A stretch of 64,000 nt of DNA, taken from contig NZ_QMBP01000001.1 of assembly GCF_003289945.1 (NCBI RefSeq), positions 496,001-560,000 on the forward strand. Reading direction: 5' to 3'. Made by a program: the position numbers and the translations under genes. The stretch's first letter is position 1. Every line of letters starts with the position of its first letter. Below the pieces are notes generated by a model that had not been told where the DNA came from, made no database searches, and was given only the letters and a program-made list of their open reading frames with translations. Shown one piece after another: positions 8,671 through 16,313 of the stretch. This DNA comes from Mesorhizobium hawassense (GTDB lineage: Bacteria > Pseudomonadota > Alphaproteobacteria > Rhizobiales > Rhizobiaceae).

Positions 8671-9656
8671 TGCGCGTCACGGTTTTCGGCGCTGGCGCCA
8701 TCGGCGGCTATCTCGCCGCCAAGCTGGCGATCGCCGGCTCGGTCGATCTGTCGATCGTGGCGCGCGGCGCACATCTTGAGGCGATCAAAGCCGATGGCCT
8801 TCGCCTGATCGAGGGCGGCAAGGAAACGGTGGCGCGGGTAAGGGCCGTCTCCCGCGCGGAAGAACTCGGCGTGCAGGACTATGTCGTGCTGGCGATGAAG
8901 GCGCATTCGCTGGCGCCGGCGCTTGGCGAGATCGCGCCGCTGCTGGGTGAAGGGACCGCCGTCGTCACCATGCAGAACGGCGTGCCCTGGTGGTATTTCC
9001 ACAAGGCGGGCGGCGCGCTCGAAGGCACGCGGCTCGATGCGGTCGATCCAGGTGGCGCGATCTGGCAGTGCATCGGACCGGAACGCGTCATCGGCTCCGT
9101 CGTCTATCCCGCCGTCGAGGTCGATGCGCCAGGCCTGATCCGCCATGTCGAAGGCACGCGCTTTTCGCTGGGCGAACCTTCGGGCGAGAAGAGCGAGCGG
9201 GCGACAGCGCTCGCCCGCGAAATGGTCAAGGCCGGGCTGCAGGCGCCGGTGCGCGAGGACGTCCGCTCCGAAATCTGGGTGAAGCTCTGGGGCAATCTCT
9301 CCTTCAACCCGATCTCGGCGCTGACCGGCAGCACGCTCGCGGCCATCGTCGCCGATGAAGCCACACGCGCCGTCGCCCGCGCCATGATGCTGGAGGCGCA
9401 GGCGATCGGCGAAAGCCTCGGCGTGCGTTTCCTCATTCCCGTCGACCGGCGCATCAAAGGCGCCGGCGATGTCGGCGAGCACAAGACCTCGATGCTTCAG
9501 GATCTGGAGCGCGGCCGCCCGATGGAGATCGACGCGCTGGTCGGCGCCGTGCGGGAGCTCGGCCGCCTGACCGGCCAGCCGACGCCGACCATCGACACCG
9601 TGCTGGCGCTGGTGCGGCGGCTGGCGACCGAGCGCGGGTGTTATTCTCCCTCATAG
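8670..9656 (+). CDS. 2-dehydropantoate 2-reductase family protein (PanE/ApbA-like)
   Basis: 328 residues. The NADPH-binding Rossmann motif GAGAIG lies at residues 7-12. The conserved lysines fall in VLAMKAHS and EIWVKLWGNLSFNPISALT, and the C-terminal helical domain has the usual glutamate/serine positions (KTSMLQDLERGRPMEIDALVG). True PanE reduces ketopantoate for pantothenate and CoA synthesis, but operon-embedded paralogs often reduce other 2-oxo acids. Its ATG overlaps the stop of the CoA ligase gene (TGATG), so a role in the same catabolic pathway is more likely than vitamin synthesis. The exact substrate is unknown. Confidence 0.88.
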   Translation: MRVTVFGAGAIGGYLAAKLAIAGSVDLSIVARGAHLEAIKADGLRLIEGGKETVARVRAVSRAEELGVQDYVVLAMKAHSLAPALGEIAPLLGEGTAVVTMQNGVPWWYFHKAGGALEGTRLDAVDPGGAIWQCIGPERVIGSVVYPAVEVDAPGLIRHVEGTRFSLGEPSGEKSERATALAREMVKAGLQAPVREDVRSEIWVKLWGNLSFNPISALTGSTLAAIVADEATRAVARAMMLEAQAIGESLGVRFLIPVDRRIKGAGDVGEHKTSMLQDLERGRPMEIDALVGAVRELGRLTGQPTPTIDTVLALVRRLATERGCYSPS

Positions 9657-9737
9657 TTCTTGCGGCAAGCCAACGCGCTGACTGTCATGTGGGCATCTCA
9701 GACGGTGACTATCATTCACCGGCTGGCGCCTGCATCC

Positions 9738-9752
9738 TGACACGAATTGTCA
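9738..9752. promoter_or_regulatory. Short palindrome upstream of the SnoaL-like gene
   Basis: TGACA and TGTCA are separated by 5 bp, a perfect 5+5 inverted repeat in the 169-bp gap before 9826. The geometry suits a dimeric repressor, but no nearby regulator can be matched to it. Confidence 0.25.
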
Positions 9753-9825
9753 CCTTGGAACGGCGCGCGGGTGGCAGCCGAACAGTCGGCAGCCTACCTG
9801 CAGTTCGTCTGAACAGGAGGACATC

Positions 9826-10179
9826 ATGACCACTGCCGATATTGCCAAGGACTTCACCGAACTCCTCAAGCAGGGCGACCACAATGGCGCTGCTTCGAAG
9901 TACAATGCCGACGACATCGTCAGCTACGAAGCGATGGAGGGGCCGATGGCCGTCTGCCACGGCAAGGATGCCCTCAAGCAGAAGAGCCAGTGGTGGCAGG
10001 AAAACCACGAAGTCCATGGCGGCTCCGTTGAGGGCCCCTATGTCAACGGCGATCAGTTCGCGGTTCGCTTCAGCTTCGACATCACGCCCAAGTCCACCGG
10101 CGAACGCGTCAAAATGGACGAGGTCGGCCTCTATACGGTCAAGAACGGCAAGATCAGCGAAGAGCGTTTTTACTACTAG
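9826..10179 (+). CDS. SnoaL/NTF2-like fold protein
   Basis: 117 residues, the length of one alpha+beta barrel domain. The pattern (N-terminal helix TTADIAKDFTELLKQGDHNGAASKYNADDIVSYEA, a middle KSQWWQENHEVHGG, and a C-terminal GLYTVKNGKISEERFYY) is typical of SnoaL-like polyketide cyclase or steroid isomerase relatives. Most such proteins in proteobacteria have no known substrate. The ATG is preceded by AGGAGG about 5 nt upstream. It stands alone between the upstream operon and a convergent AHSA1/ArsR pair. Confidence 0.8.
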   Translation: MTTADIAKDFTELLKQGDHNGAASKYNADDIVSYEAMEGPMAVCHGKDALKQKSQWWQENHEVHGGSVEGPYVNGDQFAVRFSFDITPKSTGERVKMDEVGLYTVKNGKISEERFYY

Positions 10180-10248
10180 GCCGCTGCATCACCTTCGACC
10201 ACGGCGGCAGGGGCGCCACGCCCCAGCCGCCATGCTTGGACAAAAAAC

Positions 10249-10728
10249 TCAAATCGTCTTCGCATAGTCCGCGAGCTGGTCGGCAACCGTGCCCCAGCCG
10301 TCGAAGAACCCCATTTCCTCATGGTTGTTGCGGGTCGCCTCGTCGCGATGGATGGCGGTGGCGGTGTAGCGCGTGCCCTTGCCTTCGGGCGCCAGCGCGA
10401 TTACCGCGGTGATGAAGGGCTGGCCGGACGGCCGGTAGCCCGGCAGCAGCGCGTCGGTCCACACCAGCCGTTCGTTCGGCACGATTTCGAGATAGCAGCA
10501 ATGGCGGTCGCTCACCTCCTTGCCGTCGGGCGACTGCATGCGCGTGCGGAACAGGCCGCCGGGTCTGAGGTCGATCTCGCAATCGATGATGACCCATGGT
10601 TTCGGCGTGAACCATTGACGGACGTACTCCGGCGTCGTCAAGGCACGCCACAGCAATTCGCGCGGCGCGTCGAGGAAGCGCTCCAGCGTTAGGTCCAGGT
10701 TCGGATTCGGCTTGAACGGATAGCTCAC
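10249..10728 (-). CDS. SRPBCC / AHSA1-domain protein
   Basis: 159 residues with the N-terminal signature [28 protein letters not shown] and the late [37 protein letters not shown] that mark the bacterial AHSA1 (Hsp90-ATPase-activator-like, START-fold) family. The fold binds hydrophobic ligands; its enzymatic role is unknown. The start is a GTG whose last bases overlap the TGA of the ArsR gene (GTGA), so the two are translationally coupled. ArsR-AHSA1 pairs are common in rhizobia and probably autoregulated. Confidence 0.88.
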   Translation of the reverse strand: MSYPFKPNPNLDLTLERFLDAPRELLWRALTTPEYVRQWFTPKPWVIIDCEIDLRPGGLFRTRMQSPDGKEVSDRHCCYLEIVPNERLVWTDALLPGYRPSGQPFITAVIALAPEGKGTRYTATAIHRDEATRNNHEEMGFFDGWGTVADQLADYAKTI

Positions 10729-11081
10729 TTTTCACTCTCCTTGAGGCTCATCACATAGGCGTCGAACTGGTCGAGGCGGCGTTCCCACAGCGCGCGCTGT
10801 TCGGCGAGCCAGTTTTCCGCGAGCTTCAGGGGCTCGGGCGAAAGACTGTAAGTCCTGACCCGGCCGGCCTTTTGCGACTGCACCAGCCCGCAGCCCTCCA
10901 GAATTTTCAGGTGCTCGATGAAGGAGGGCAGGGCCATCTCGAACGGCTCGGCCAACTCGCTGACCGATGCCGGGCTCCTGTTCAGCCGCTCCACCACGCG
11001 CCGTCTTGTCGGGTCGGCCAGCGCGCGAAAAATGCCGTCGATCTGCGGCACACTTTGGCTGACGCTTTGCAGGTTGATCAT
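10725..11081 (-). CDS. ArsR-family winged-helix regulator
   Basis: 118 residues with [50 protein letters not shown], the classical ArsR helix-turn-helix, here without the metal-binding CxC motif of ArsR/SmtB sensors. I chose the ATG at 11081, with GGAG about 10 nt upstream; a TTG at 11096 is also in frame. It heads a two-gene operon with the AHSA1 protein and probably represses its own promoter at the palindrome at 11109-11128. Confidence 0.9.
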   Translation of the reverse strand: MINLQSVSQSVPQIDGIFRALADPTRRRVVERLNRSPASVSELAEPFEMALPSFIEHLKILEGCGLVQSQKAGRVRTYSLSPEPLKLAENWLAEQRALWERRLDQFDAYVMSLKESEK

Positions 11082-11108
11082 TGGCCGTTGCTCCAAAGTT
11101 CGAATAAT

Positions 11109-11128
11109 ACTTAGGGAAAAACCTTAGT
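11109..11128. promoter_or_regulatory. Candidate ArsR operator
   Basis: ACTTAGG and CCTTAGT flank an A-rich centre, an imperfect inverted repeat (6 of 7 positions) about 27 bp upstream of the ArsR start. The AT-rich dyad is unusual in this GC-rich DNA and lies where autorepression would occur. Confidence 0.4.
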
Positions 11129-11231
11129 GTTAGCAAGAGCCAAATCGGCGTCGATGCAAAGCGCTGGCAAAGCAGCTAGGGCGCGCCTAGGGTTTTGCCG
11201 GATTCGCAACCCCATTCGACCGAGGCCTGAA

Positions 11232-11579
11232 TTGACCATCACCATGTACGGCATCACCACCTGCGATACGATCAAGAAGGCGCGCGTCTGGCTGGAGGGC
11301 CACGGCTTGCCGTACCGCTTTCATGACTACCGGGCCGAGGGGATCGAAGCTGACAAACTGAATGGCTGGGTCGGCAAGGTCGGTTGGGAAAAGCTGCTCA
11401 ACAAGGGCAGCACGACCTTTCGCGAGTTGCCGGAGGCGGACAAGGCCGGGCTGGACGAGAAGAAGGCGAAGAAGCTGATGCTCGCCAGGCCGACAATGAT
11501 CAAGCGGCCGGTGCTGGAGGTGGGCGATCGGGTGTTGGTGGGGTTCAAGCCGGAGGTTTATGAGGGGGCGGTGAAGTAG
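11232..11579 (+). CDS. YffB/ArsC-like thioredoxin-fold protein
   Basis: 115 residues of the ArsC/Spx superfamily. The motif YGITTCDTIKKARVWLEGHG, the pair FHDYRAEG and the late IKRPVLEVGDRVLVGF closely match E. coli YffB. One N-terminal cysteine (TTCDT) is present, as in YffB. The TTG at 11232 gives the same N-terminus as homologs (MTITMYGITTC) and has GAGG 6 nt upstream; the ATG at 11244 would shorten it by four residues and has no suitable site. True arsenate reduction is doubtful, since YffB relatives are glutathione-dependent and of unknown function. Confidence 0.88.
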   Translation: MTITMYGITTCDTIKKARVWLEGHGLPYRFHDYRAEGIEADKLNGWVGKVGWEKLLNKGSTTFRELPEADKAGLDEKKAKKLMLARPTMIKRPVLEVGDRVLVGFKPEVYEGAVK

Positions 11580-11605
11580 GATTAGGCTGGACCCTACCTA
11601 TCGCG

Positions 11606-11763
11606 TCGTCATTCTAGGGCGGAGCAAGGAGCGAAGCGACGCGCGCAGACCCTAGAATCCATGCCGTGACGCTAACGCGTTGCAGCGGTTGAGAATTCTA
11701 CTCCGTTGCGCCCTTCAGTGACGGTCACGGCATGGATCCTCGGGTCAAGCCCGAGGATGACGA
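11606..11763. repeat. Mosaic palindromic intergenic element, copy 1
   Basis: The left arm (11606-11673) starts TCGTCATTCTAGGG and contains its own stem TTCTAGGG/CCCTAGAA. A spacer of about 50 bp includes AGAATTCT. The right arm (11724-11763) starts GGTCACGGCATGGAT and ends in a short hairpin CCTCGGG/CCCGAGG. Left arm and spacer match the element at 39507-39690, but the distal right arm is a different module. It sits between two convergent genes and overlaps the last codons of the DUF488 gene. Confidence 0.8.
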
Positions 11764-12107
11764 AGTAGATAGTCGGCCAGCGCCACGGCATTGTTGTGCT
11801 TCTCGTCATGGGCGCCGTAGAGCAACGTCACCTTGCCTTCGCGCAATAGCTCACGCAGCTCCGCCACCGCGTCACCATTCGCGTCGAGCTCCGCTCGATA
11901 CCGCTTCTGAAATTCCGCCCAGCGCTCCGGCTCATGCCCGAACCATTTGCGCAGCGCGTCGCTCGGCGCGATATCCTTGAGCCAGAGCGCCAGCGCGGCG
12001 TCCTTCTTGGCAACGCCGCGCGGCCAGATGCGGTCGACCAGCACCCGCTGGCCGTCGGCTTCTGCCGGCGGCTCATAAATGCGCTTCACCGGTATGTCGA
12101 AGGCCAT
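11745..12107 (-). CDS. DUF488 family protein
   Basis: 120 residues. IYEPPAEADGQRVLVDRIWPRGVAKKDAAL, LRKWFGHEPERWAEFQKRY and VTLLYGAHDEKHNNAVAL are the conserved blocks of DUF488. No reaction is established for the family. The last residues and the stop (RHPRA-stop) are encoded by the hairpin end of the repeat at 11606-11763, so the repeat has formed or replaced the original C-terminus. The aminopeptidase gene lies 22 bp upstream on the same strand. Confidence 0.88.
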   Translation of the reverse strand: MAFDIPVKRIYEPPAEADGQRVLVDRIWPRGVAKKDAALALWLKDIAPSDALRKWFGHEPERWAEFQKRYRAELDANGDAVAELRELLREGKVTLLYGAHDEKHNNAVALADYLLRHPRA

Positions 12108-12129
12108 CGCGTCTCCTGGTCAGGGTCTG

Positions 12130-13386
12130 TCAGGCCCACTCGCCCTTGCGCATAACCGGCACGCGGCTGCCATCCTTCGCCACGCCGTCGATGTCGATCT
12201 TGTCCGAGCCGATCATCCAGTCGATGTGGATGAAGCTCTTGTTGCCGCCGCGCGCGGCGATCTCGTCCTGACTGAGCGAGGCACCGTCGACGAAGCACTT
12301 CGAATAGCACTGCCCGAGCGCGATGTGGCAGGCGGCGTTCTCGTCGAACAGCGTGTTGAAGAACAACAGCCCACTCTTCGAGATCGGCGAGGAATGCGGC
12401 ACCAGCGCCACTTCGCCGAGGCGGCGCGCGCCCTCGTCGGTGTCGAGCACTTTCTTCAGCACGTCCTCGCCCTTCGACGCCTTGGCCTCGACGATCCGTC
12501 CGCCTTCGAAACGCACCGAGATCTCGTCGATCAGCGTGCCCTGGTAGGACAGCGGCTTGGTCGAGGAGACATGGCCTTCGACGCGCCTCGCATGCGGCGT
12601 CGTGAAGACCTCCTCGGTCGGGATGTTCGGGTTGCAGGTGACGCCGTTCTTCGCCGTCGAGGCGCCGCCCATCCATTCATGGCCTTCGGCCAGTCCAACG
12701 GTCAGGTCGGTGCCCGGCCCGGTGAAATGCAGCGCGTGGAAATTATGCTCGTTCAGCCATTTCGTGCGCTCGGCCAAGGCCGCGTTGTGCGCCTTCCAAT
12801 TGCCGATCGGATCCTCGACGTCGACGCGCGAAGCCGAGAAGATGGCGTCGGCAAGCTTGACCACCGCGACGTCATCCGGCTCGCTCGGAAAAACCTGCTT
12901 GGCCCACGCAAGGTCGGGATAAGCGACGATGTTCCAATTGATGTCGAAGCCGGTGATCTTTTCCAACGCCGGCTGGTAGGCCATCGAGTTCGCCTTGTTG
13001 GCGCGCGCGACCTTGGCCGGGTCCTGCGCGGAAAGCAGCGACGGGTCCTCGCCGCGCACGGCAAGCCGCGCGGCATTGTTGGAGAAGGCCTTCGCCATGC
13101 CTTCGTAGAGCCAGCCGGCGGCGCGGTCGAAACTGGCCTCAGCGCCATAGCGGAAGCGCGCCAGCGTGATCTCGTCGTCGTTGAAGATCGGCGTCACCAG
13201 CCCGGCGCCGGCCTTGTAGGCATGCTCGACGATGCGGCGGGTCAGCGGCAGCGCCGCGATCGAGGAGGTCAGCACCAGGTCCTGCCCGGGCTGCAGCTGC
13301 AGCCCGACCTTGATGGCGACTTCCGCCAGCCTGTCGAGCTTCACCGGGTCGATGCTTGCCGAGACGCCGCGTGAATGTGTGGTCAT
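12130..13386 (-). CDS. M29-family aminopeptidase (AmpS-like)
   Basis: 418 residues, normal for family M29. Recognisable blocks are KVGLQLQPGQDLVLTSSI near the N-terminus, LHFTGPGTDLTVGLAEGHEWMGG, STKPLSYQGTLIDEISVRFEGG and the C-terminal HIDWMIGSDKIDIDG, which supply the Glu/His/Asp ligands of the two-metal site. There is no signal peptide, so it is a cytoplasmic peptide-trimming enzyme. I took ATG 13386, the start that begins the conserved N-terminal region; longer starts add a proline- and arginine-rich stretch. It is followed by DUF488 after 22 bp and may share its transcript. Confidence 0.92.
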   Translation of the reverse strand: MTTHSRGVSASIDPVKLDRLAEVAIKVGLQLQPGQDLVLTSSIAALPLTRRIVEHAYKAGAGLVTPIFNDDEITLARFRYGAEASFDRAAGWLYEGMAKAFSNNAARLAVRGEDPSLLSAQDPAKVARANKANSMAYQPALEKITGFDINWNIVAYPDLAWAKQVFPSEPDDVAVVKLADAIFSASRVDVEDPIGNWKAHNAALAERTKWLNEHNFHALHFTGPGTDLTVGLAEGHEWMGGASTAKNGVTCNPNIPTEEVFTTPHARRVEGHVSSTKPLSYQGTLIDEISVRFEGGRIVEAKASKGEDVLKKVLDTDEGARRLGEVALVPHSSPISKSGLLFFNTLFDENAACHIALGQCYSKCFVDGASLSQDEIAARGGNKSFIHIDWMIGSDKIDIDGVAKDGSRVPVMRKGEWA

Positions 13387-13507
13387 GATCCTGCCTGCCA
13401 TTTGTTGGGGTCTGGCTCTTACATAGACCGCTGGGCCTGGCCTTTCCACCGCGATCGACTGGGCCTGCCGAACCGCGGGACCGCGTCAGCGAAAAACGCA
13501 GAGCGAT

Positions 13508-14422
13508 TCAAGCGGCGCTGTCCAGCGCCTGGAACTGCGCCATGGTCGCTTCTATCTCCTCGCGTACCCAGGCCTTGAAGTCGCGCACCTTGCGGCTTTC
13601 GCTCTTGGTGGCGGACGTCGCCATCCAATAGCCAAGCCCGCTCTCGGCGCGCACGCCGAAAGGCGCGACCAGCCGGCCGTCGGCCAGCGCATCGGCGGTC
13701 AGCAACTGCCAGGCGAGCATCACGCCATGGCCGGCGATCGCCGATTCCACGCACAGCATCGGATCGGTGAAGCGCGCGCCCTTCTGAAAGGTCACCGGCT
13801 CGACACCGGCCGCCTTGAACCAGCCGTCCCAGTTGAACATCGCCCGCTCGTCGGTGATGGCGCAGGTCTGCGCCAGATCCTCGATCGAGTGCAGCCTGGC
13901 CGCGATCGACGGCGCGCAGACCGGAAATACTTCCTGCGCCAGCAGTAGTTCCGAATGCACGCCCGGCCATGCGCCATCGCCCATCCGGATCGCGACGTCG
14001 ATATCGGAATGGTCGAGATCGGAGAGTTTGCCCGATGCGTCGATGCGCAAAAGCACATTCGGATGACGCGCGAAGTGCCGCGACAGCCGCGGCAGCAGCC
14101 ATTTCGAGGCGAAGGCCGGCGCCACCGAGACGACCAGCGTGCATTGGCTCGTCTCGTCGGCAAGCGCCACCGCCTGCGCGAGCTCGCGGAACCCGGCGCT
14201 GAGTCGCGCGGTGAAGGCGGTGCCGAATTCCGTTGGCGCGAGCCCGCCTGGCGTGCGTTCGAACAGCGCCTGTCCAAGCTGCTTTTCCGTGCGCTTGACC
14301 TGCTGGCTGACGGCGCTGACCGAGACATTGAGCTCTGCCGCCGCCGCGGCGAGCGAGCCCAGCCGGGCGACGGTTTCCACGGCGCGCAGGCCGTTGAGAT
14401 GGACGCGGTTCAGCATAGCCAT
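13508..14422 (-). CDS. LysR-family regulator (GcvA-like)
   Basis: 304 residues. The N-terminal helix-turn-helix reads LNGLRAVETVARLGSLAAAAAELNVSVSAVSQQVKRTEKQLGQALFERTPGGLAPTEFG split over the wing; the rest is the two-lobed LysR substrate-binding domain. The N-terminal details place it with the GcvA/AmpR group. The next gene upstream is the divergent small ORF at 14521, so the target is not obvious. Confidence 0.9.
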   Translation of the reverse strand: MAMLNRVHLNGLRAVETVARLGSLAAAAAELNVSVSAVSQQVKRTEKQLGQALFERTPGGLAPTEFGTAFTARLSAGFRELAQAVALADETSQCTLVVSVAPAFASKWLLPRLSRHFARHPNVLLRIDASGKLSDLDHSDIDVAIRMGDGAWPGVHSELLLAQEVFPVCAPSIAARLHSIEDLAQTCAITDERAMFNWDGWFKAAGVEPVTFQKGARFTDPMLCVESAIAGHGVMLAWQLLTADALADGRLVAPFGVRAESGLGYWMATSATKSESRKVRDFKAWVREEIEATMAQFQALDSAA

Positions 14423-14520
14423 TCAGTTTTTCTAAAGTGCATGGGCCGAAATCTCAATTGAAACCTGATGGCAAAACGCAGAATTTAGCCGGACTGGCCT
14501 TGAGGTAGCAGGTTCGTCCC

Positions 14521-14712
14521 ATGAAGATTTTATCTTTGCTGAAAGGGCTTTCCGGCGCCGAGGCCAAGCCGCGCGACGATGGCGAGCTCGCCCGCTGGGT
14601 CGCCGATCCGCTGTCGCATCCGGTGCTCGACACCATGTCGGAGCGCGAGCTTGGCGACATGCCGTTCCGGCTGACGGCGCGCCGGACGGCGCATGAAACG
14701 GCGAGCTGTTGA
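14521..14712 (+). CDS. Small hypothetical protein
   Basis: 63 residues with no signal peptide or membrane segment. The sequence is charged and of mixed composition (GELARWVADPLSHPVLDTM, SERELGDMPFRLT). Third positions are GC-rich like the neighbours, which supports coding. The nearest Shine-Dalgarno-like GAGG is about 17 nt upstream, which is weak. I do not recognise a family. It is divergent from the LysR gene and is followed by a repeat element. Confidence 0.45.
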   Translation: MKILSLLKGLSGAEAKPRDDGELARWVADPLSHPVLDTMSERELGDMPFRLTARRTAHETASC

Positions 14713-14780
14713 GGAACGCTCTCCGGAAATGACGCTCATCAGGGGCAAGGCGCTGCGACCATGGTGTACAGCCGGCTGTC

Positions 14781-14927
14781 GTCAGCGCTGCCCCTCATTG
14801 CCCTGCCGGGCATTTCTCCCCGTATAGTGACGGGGAGAAAGGGCTAGGCGCCGGCGTCGCGACGCTACCTTCTCCCCGTTTCACGGGGAGAAGGTGCCCG
14901 AAGGGCGGATGAGGGGCGGCGCTGACA
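14781..14927. repeat. REP-doublet-like element A (two inverted units)
   Basis: An inverted unit at 14781-14840 and a forward unit at 14868-14927 face each other across about 27 bp. Each has a hairpin TCTCCCCG/CGGGGAGA, a second dyad of the GCCCGGCAGGGC type, and a tail GATGAGGGGC followed by GCGCTGAC. It fills most of the 321-bp gap 14713-15033. Apart from it I see no gene or clear promoter there. Related units occur at 27583-27853 and 49226-49424. Confidence 0.8.
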
Positions 14928-15033
14928 TAGAGGATTTTGGTACCAATCCGGTGTAGGCGATCCTTCCACATCGCCATTCTGGCCCAACGCAAGCGCATTG
15001 TTTCGCGGGCCTGCACACTTATTGTGCGCCGCA

Positions 15034-16191
15034 ATGAACGCCTCGCCATCTCCCTTGCGTCTTGCCTTTGCCGGCATGACGGCGCTCGCCGTCGCCATGG
15101 GCATCGGGCGCTTCGTCTACACGCCGATCCTGCCCGGCATGATGGAGGCGCTGCATCTGACGCCGGCCGATGCCGGCTGGATCGCGTCCGCCAACTATCT
15201 CGGCTATCTCGTCGGCGCGCTGGCTGCGGCGGGCGGCTGGGCGCATGGCCGCGAGCGTATGCTGATGTTCGCCAGCCTCGCCGCCAGCGCCCTGCTTGCC
15301 GGCCTGATGGGACTGAACGAGACGATGGCCGCCTTTCTCGTCATCCGCTTCCTCGCCGGCCTCGCCAGCGCTTTCGTCATGGTGTTCATGTCGTCGATCG
15401 TCTTCAGCCATCTCGCCGAAGCCGGGCGCGGCGATCTGCAGGCGCTGCATTTCGGCGGCGTCGGCCTCGGCATTGCGGCGTCTTCGGCCCTGCTGGCAAT
15501 CCTGGTCACCGAGCATGCCGATTGGACGGCGGGCTGGCTCTGGTCGGGAGCGATCTCGCTGGCCGGCCTGATTCTGGTCGCGCTGCTTGCCGGCGCCGCC
15601 AGGCCCGCCAACGGCGTAGCCGGCCGCGAGCCGGCGCTGCCTAAGGACAGGTCGCTGACGAAGATGATCGTCGCCTACGGCCTGTTCGGCTTCGGCTATG
15701 TGGTGACGGCGACGTTTCTGATTGCCATTGTTCGTCAGGGCGGCGGTAGCCGCGTCTTCGAGGCGAGCGTGTGGATGGTCGCCGGCCTTGCCGGTTTTCC
15801 CTCGACCTGGTTCTGGCACAAGCTTGCCGGCCGGATCGGGCTCAATGCCGCCTATGCGGTCACCTGCCTGATCGAGGTGGTCGGCGTCACCGCCAGCGTC
15901 GTCGTCAAAGGCGCTGCCGGACCGCTGATCGCCGGCGTCCTGCTCGGCGGCACCTTCATCGCCATCACCGCGCTGGGGATACAGATTGGCAGGCAGCTCG
16001 CACCGCAGGCACCGCGCCGCATCTTCGCGGTGATGACGGCGGCCTTCGGCCTCGGCCAGATCGTCGGCCCGATCGCCGCCGGCCTGCTCGCCCAGGCCTC
16101 GGGCAATTATGTGCTTGCCTCGATCATGGCGGCGGCAGCCCTGTTGCTCTCCGGCGTCATTGCCTGGTCGGCCGCGCCAAAATCGCCATGA
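15034..16191 (+). CDS. MFS transporter, YbfB/YjiJ-like
   Basis: 385 residues and about 12 membrane segments. The N-terminus LRLAFAGMTALAVAMGIGRFVYTPILPGMMEAL with its GRFVYTPILP motif, followed by DAGWIASANYLGYLVGAL, is the signature of the YbfB/YjiJ branch of the major facilitator superfamily. Substrates of this branch are unknown; export is assumed. I used ATG 15034 rather than the TTG at 14998, which would add twelve non-membrane residues. It is transcribed alone after the repeat element. Confidence 0.88.
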   Translation: MNASPSPLRLAFAGMTALAVAMGIGRFVYTPILPGMMEALHLTPADAGWIASANYLGYLVGALAAAGGWAHGRERMLMFASLAASALLAGLMGLNETMAAFLVIRFLAGLASAFVMVFMSSIVFSHLAEAGRGDLQALHFGGVGLGIAASSALLAILVTEHADWTAGWLWSGAISLAGLILVALLAGAARPANGVAGREPALPKDRSLTKMIVAYGLFGFGYVVTATFLIAIVRQGGGSRVFEASVWMVAGLAGFPSTWFWHKLAGRIGLNAAYAVTCLIEVVGVTASVVVKGAAGPLIAGVLLGGTFIAITALGIQIGRQLAPQAPRRIFAVMTAAFGLGQIVGPIAAGLLAQASGNYVLASIMAAAALLLSGVIAWSAAPKSP

Positions 16192-16313
16192 TTTGCGGCC
16201 TTGCTCGCTGACGGGCATCGGGCAAGGCATTTTCTTTCCCACTAATGTGTGACCTTATGCCCGCCGAACAGCAATGCCGCTGATTTGCGGTCAGACCGAG
16301 GAAACCCGCCACA

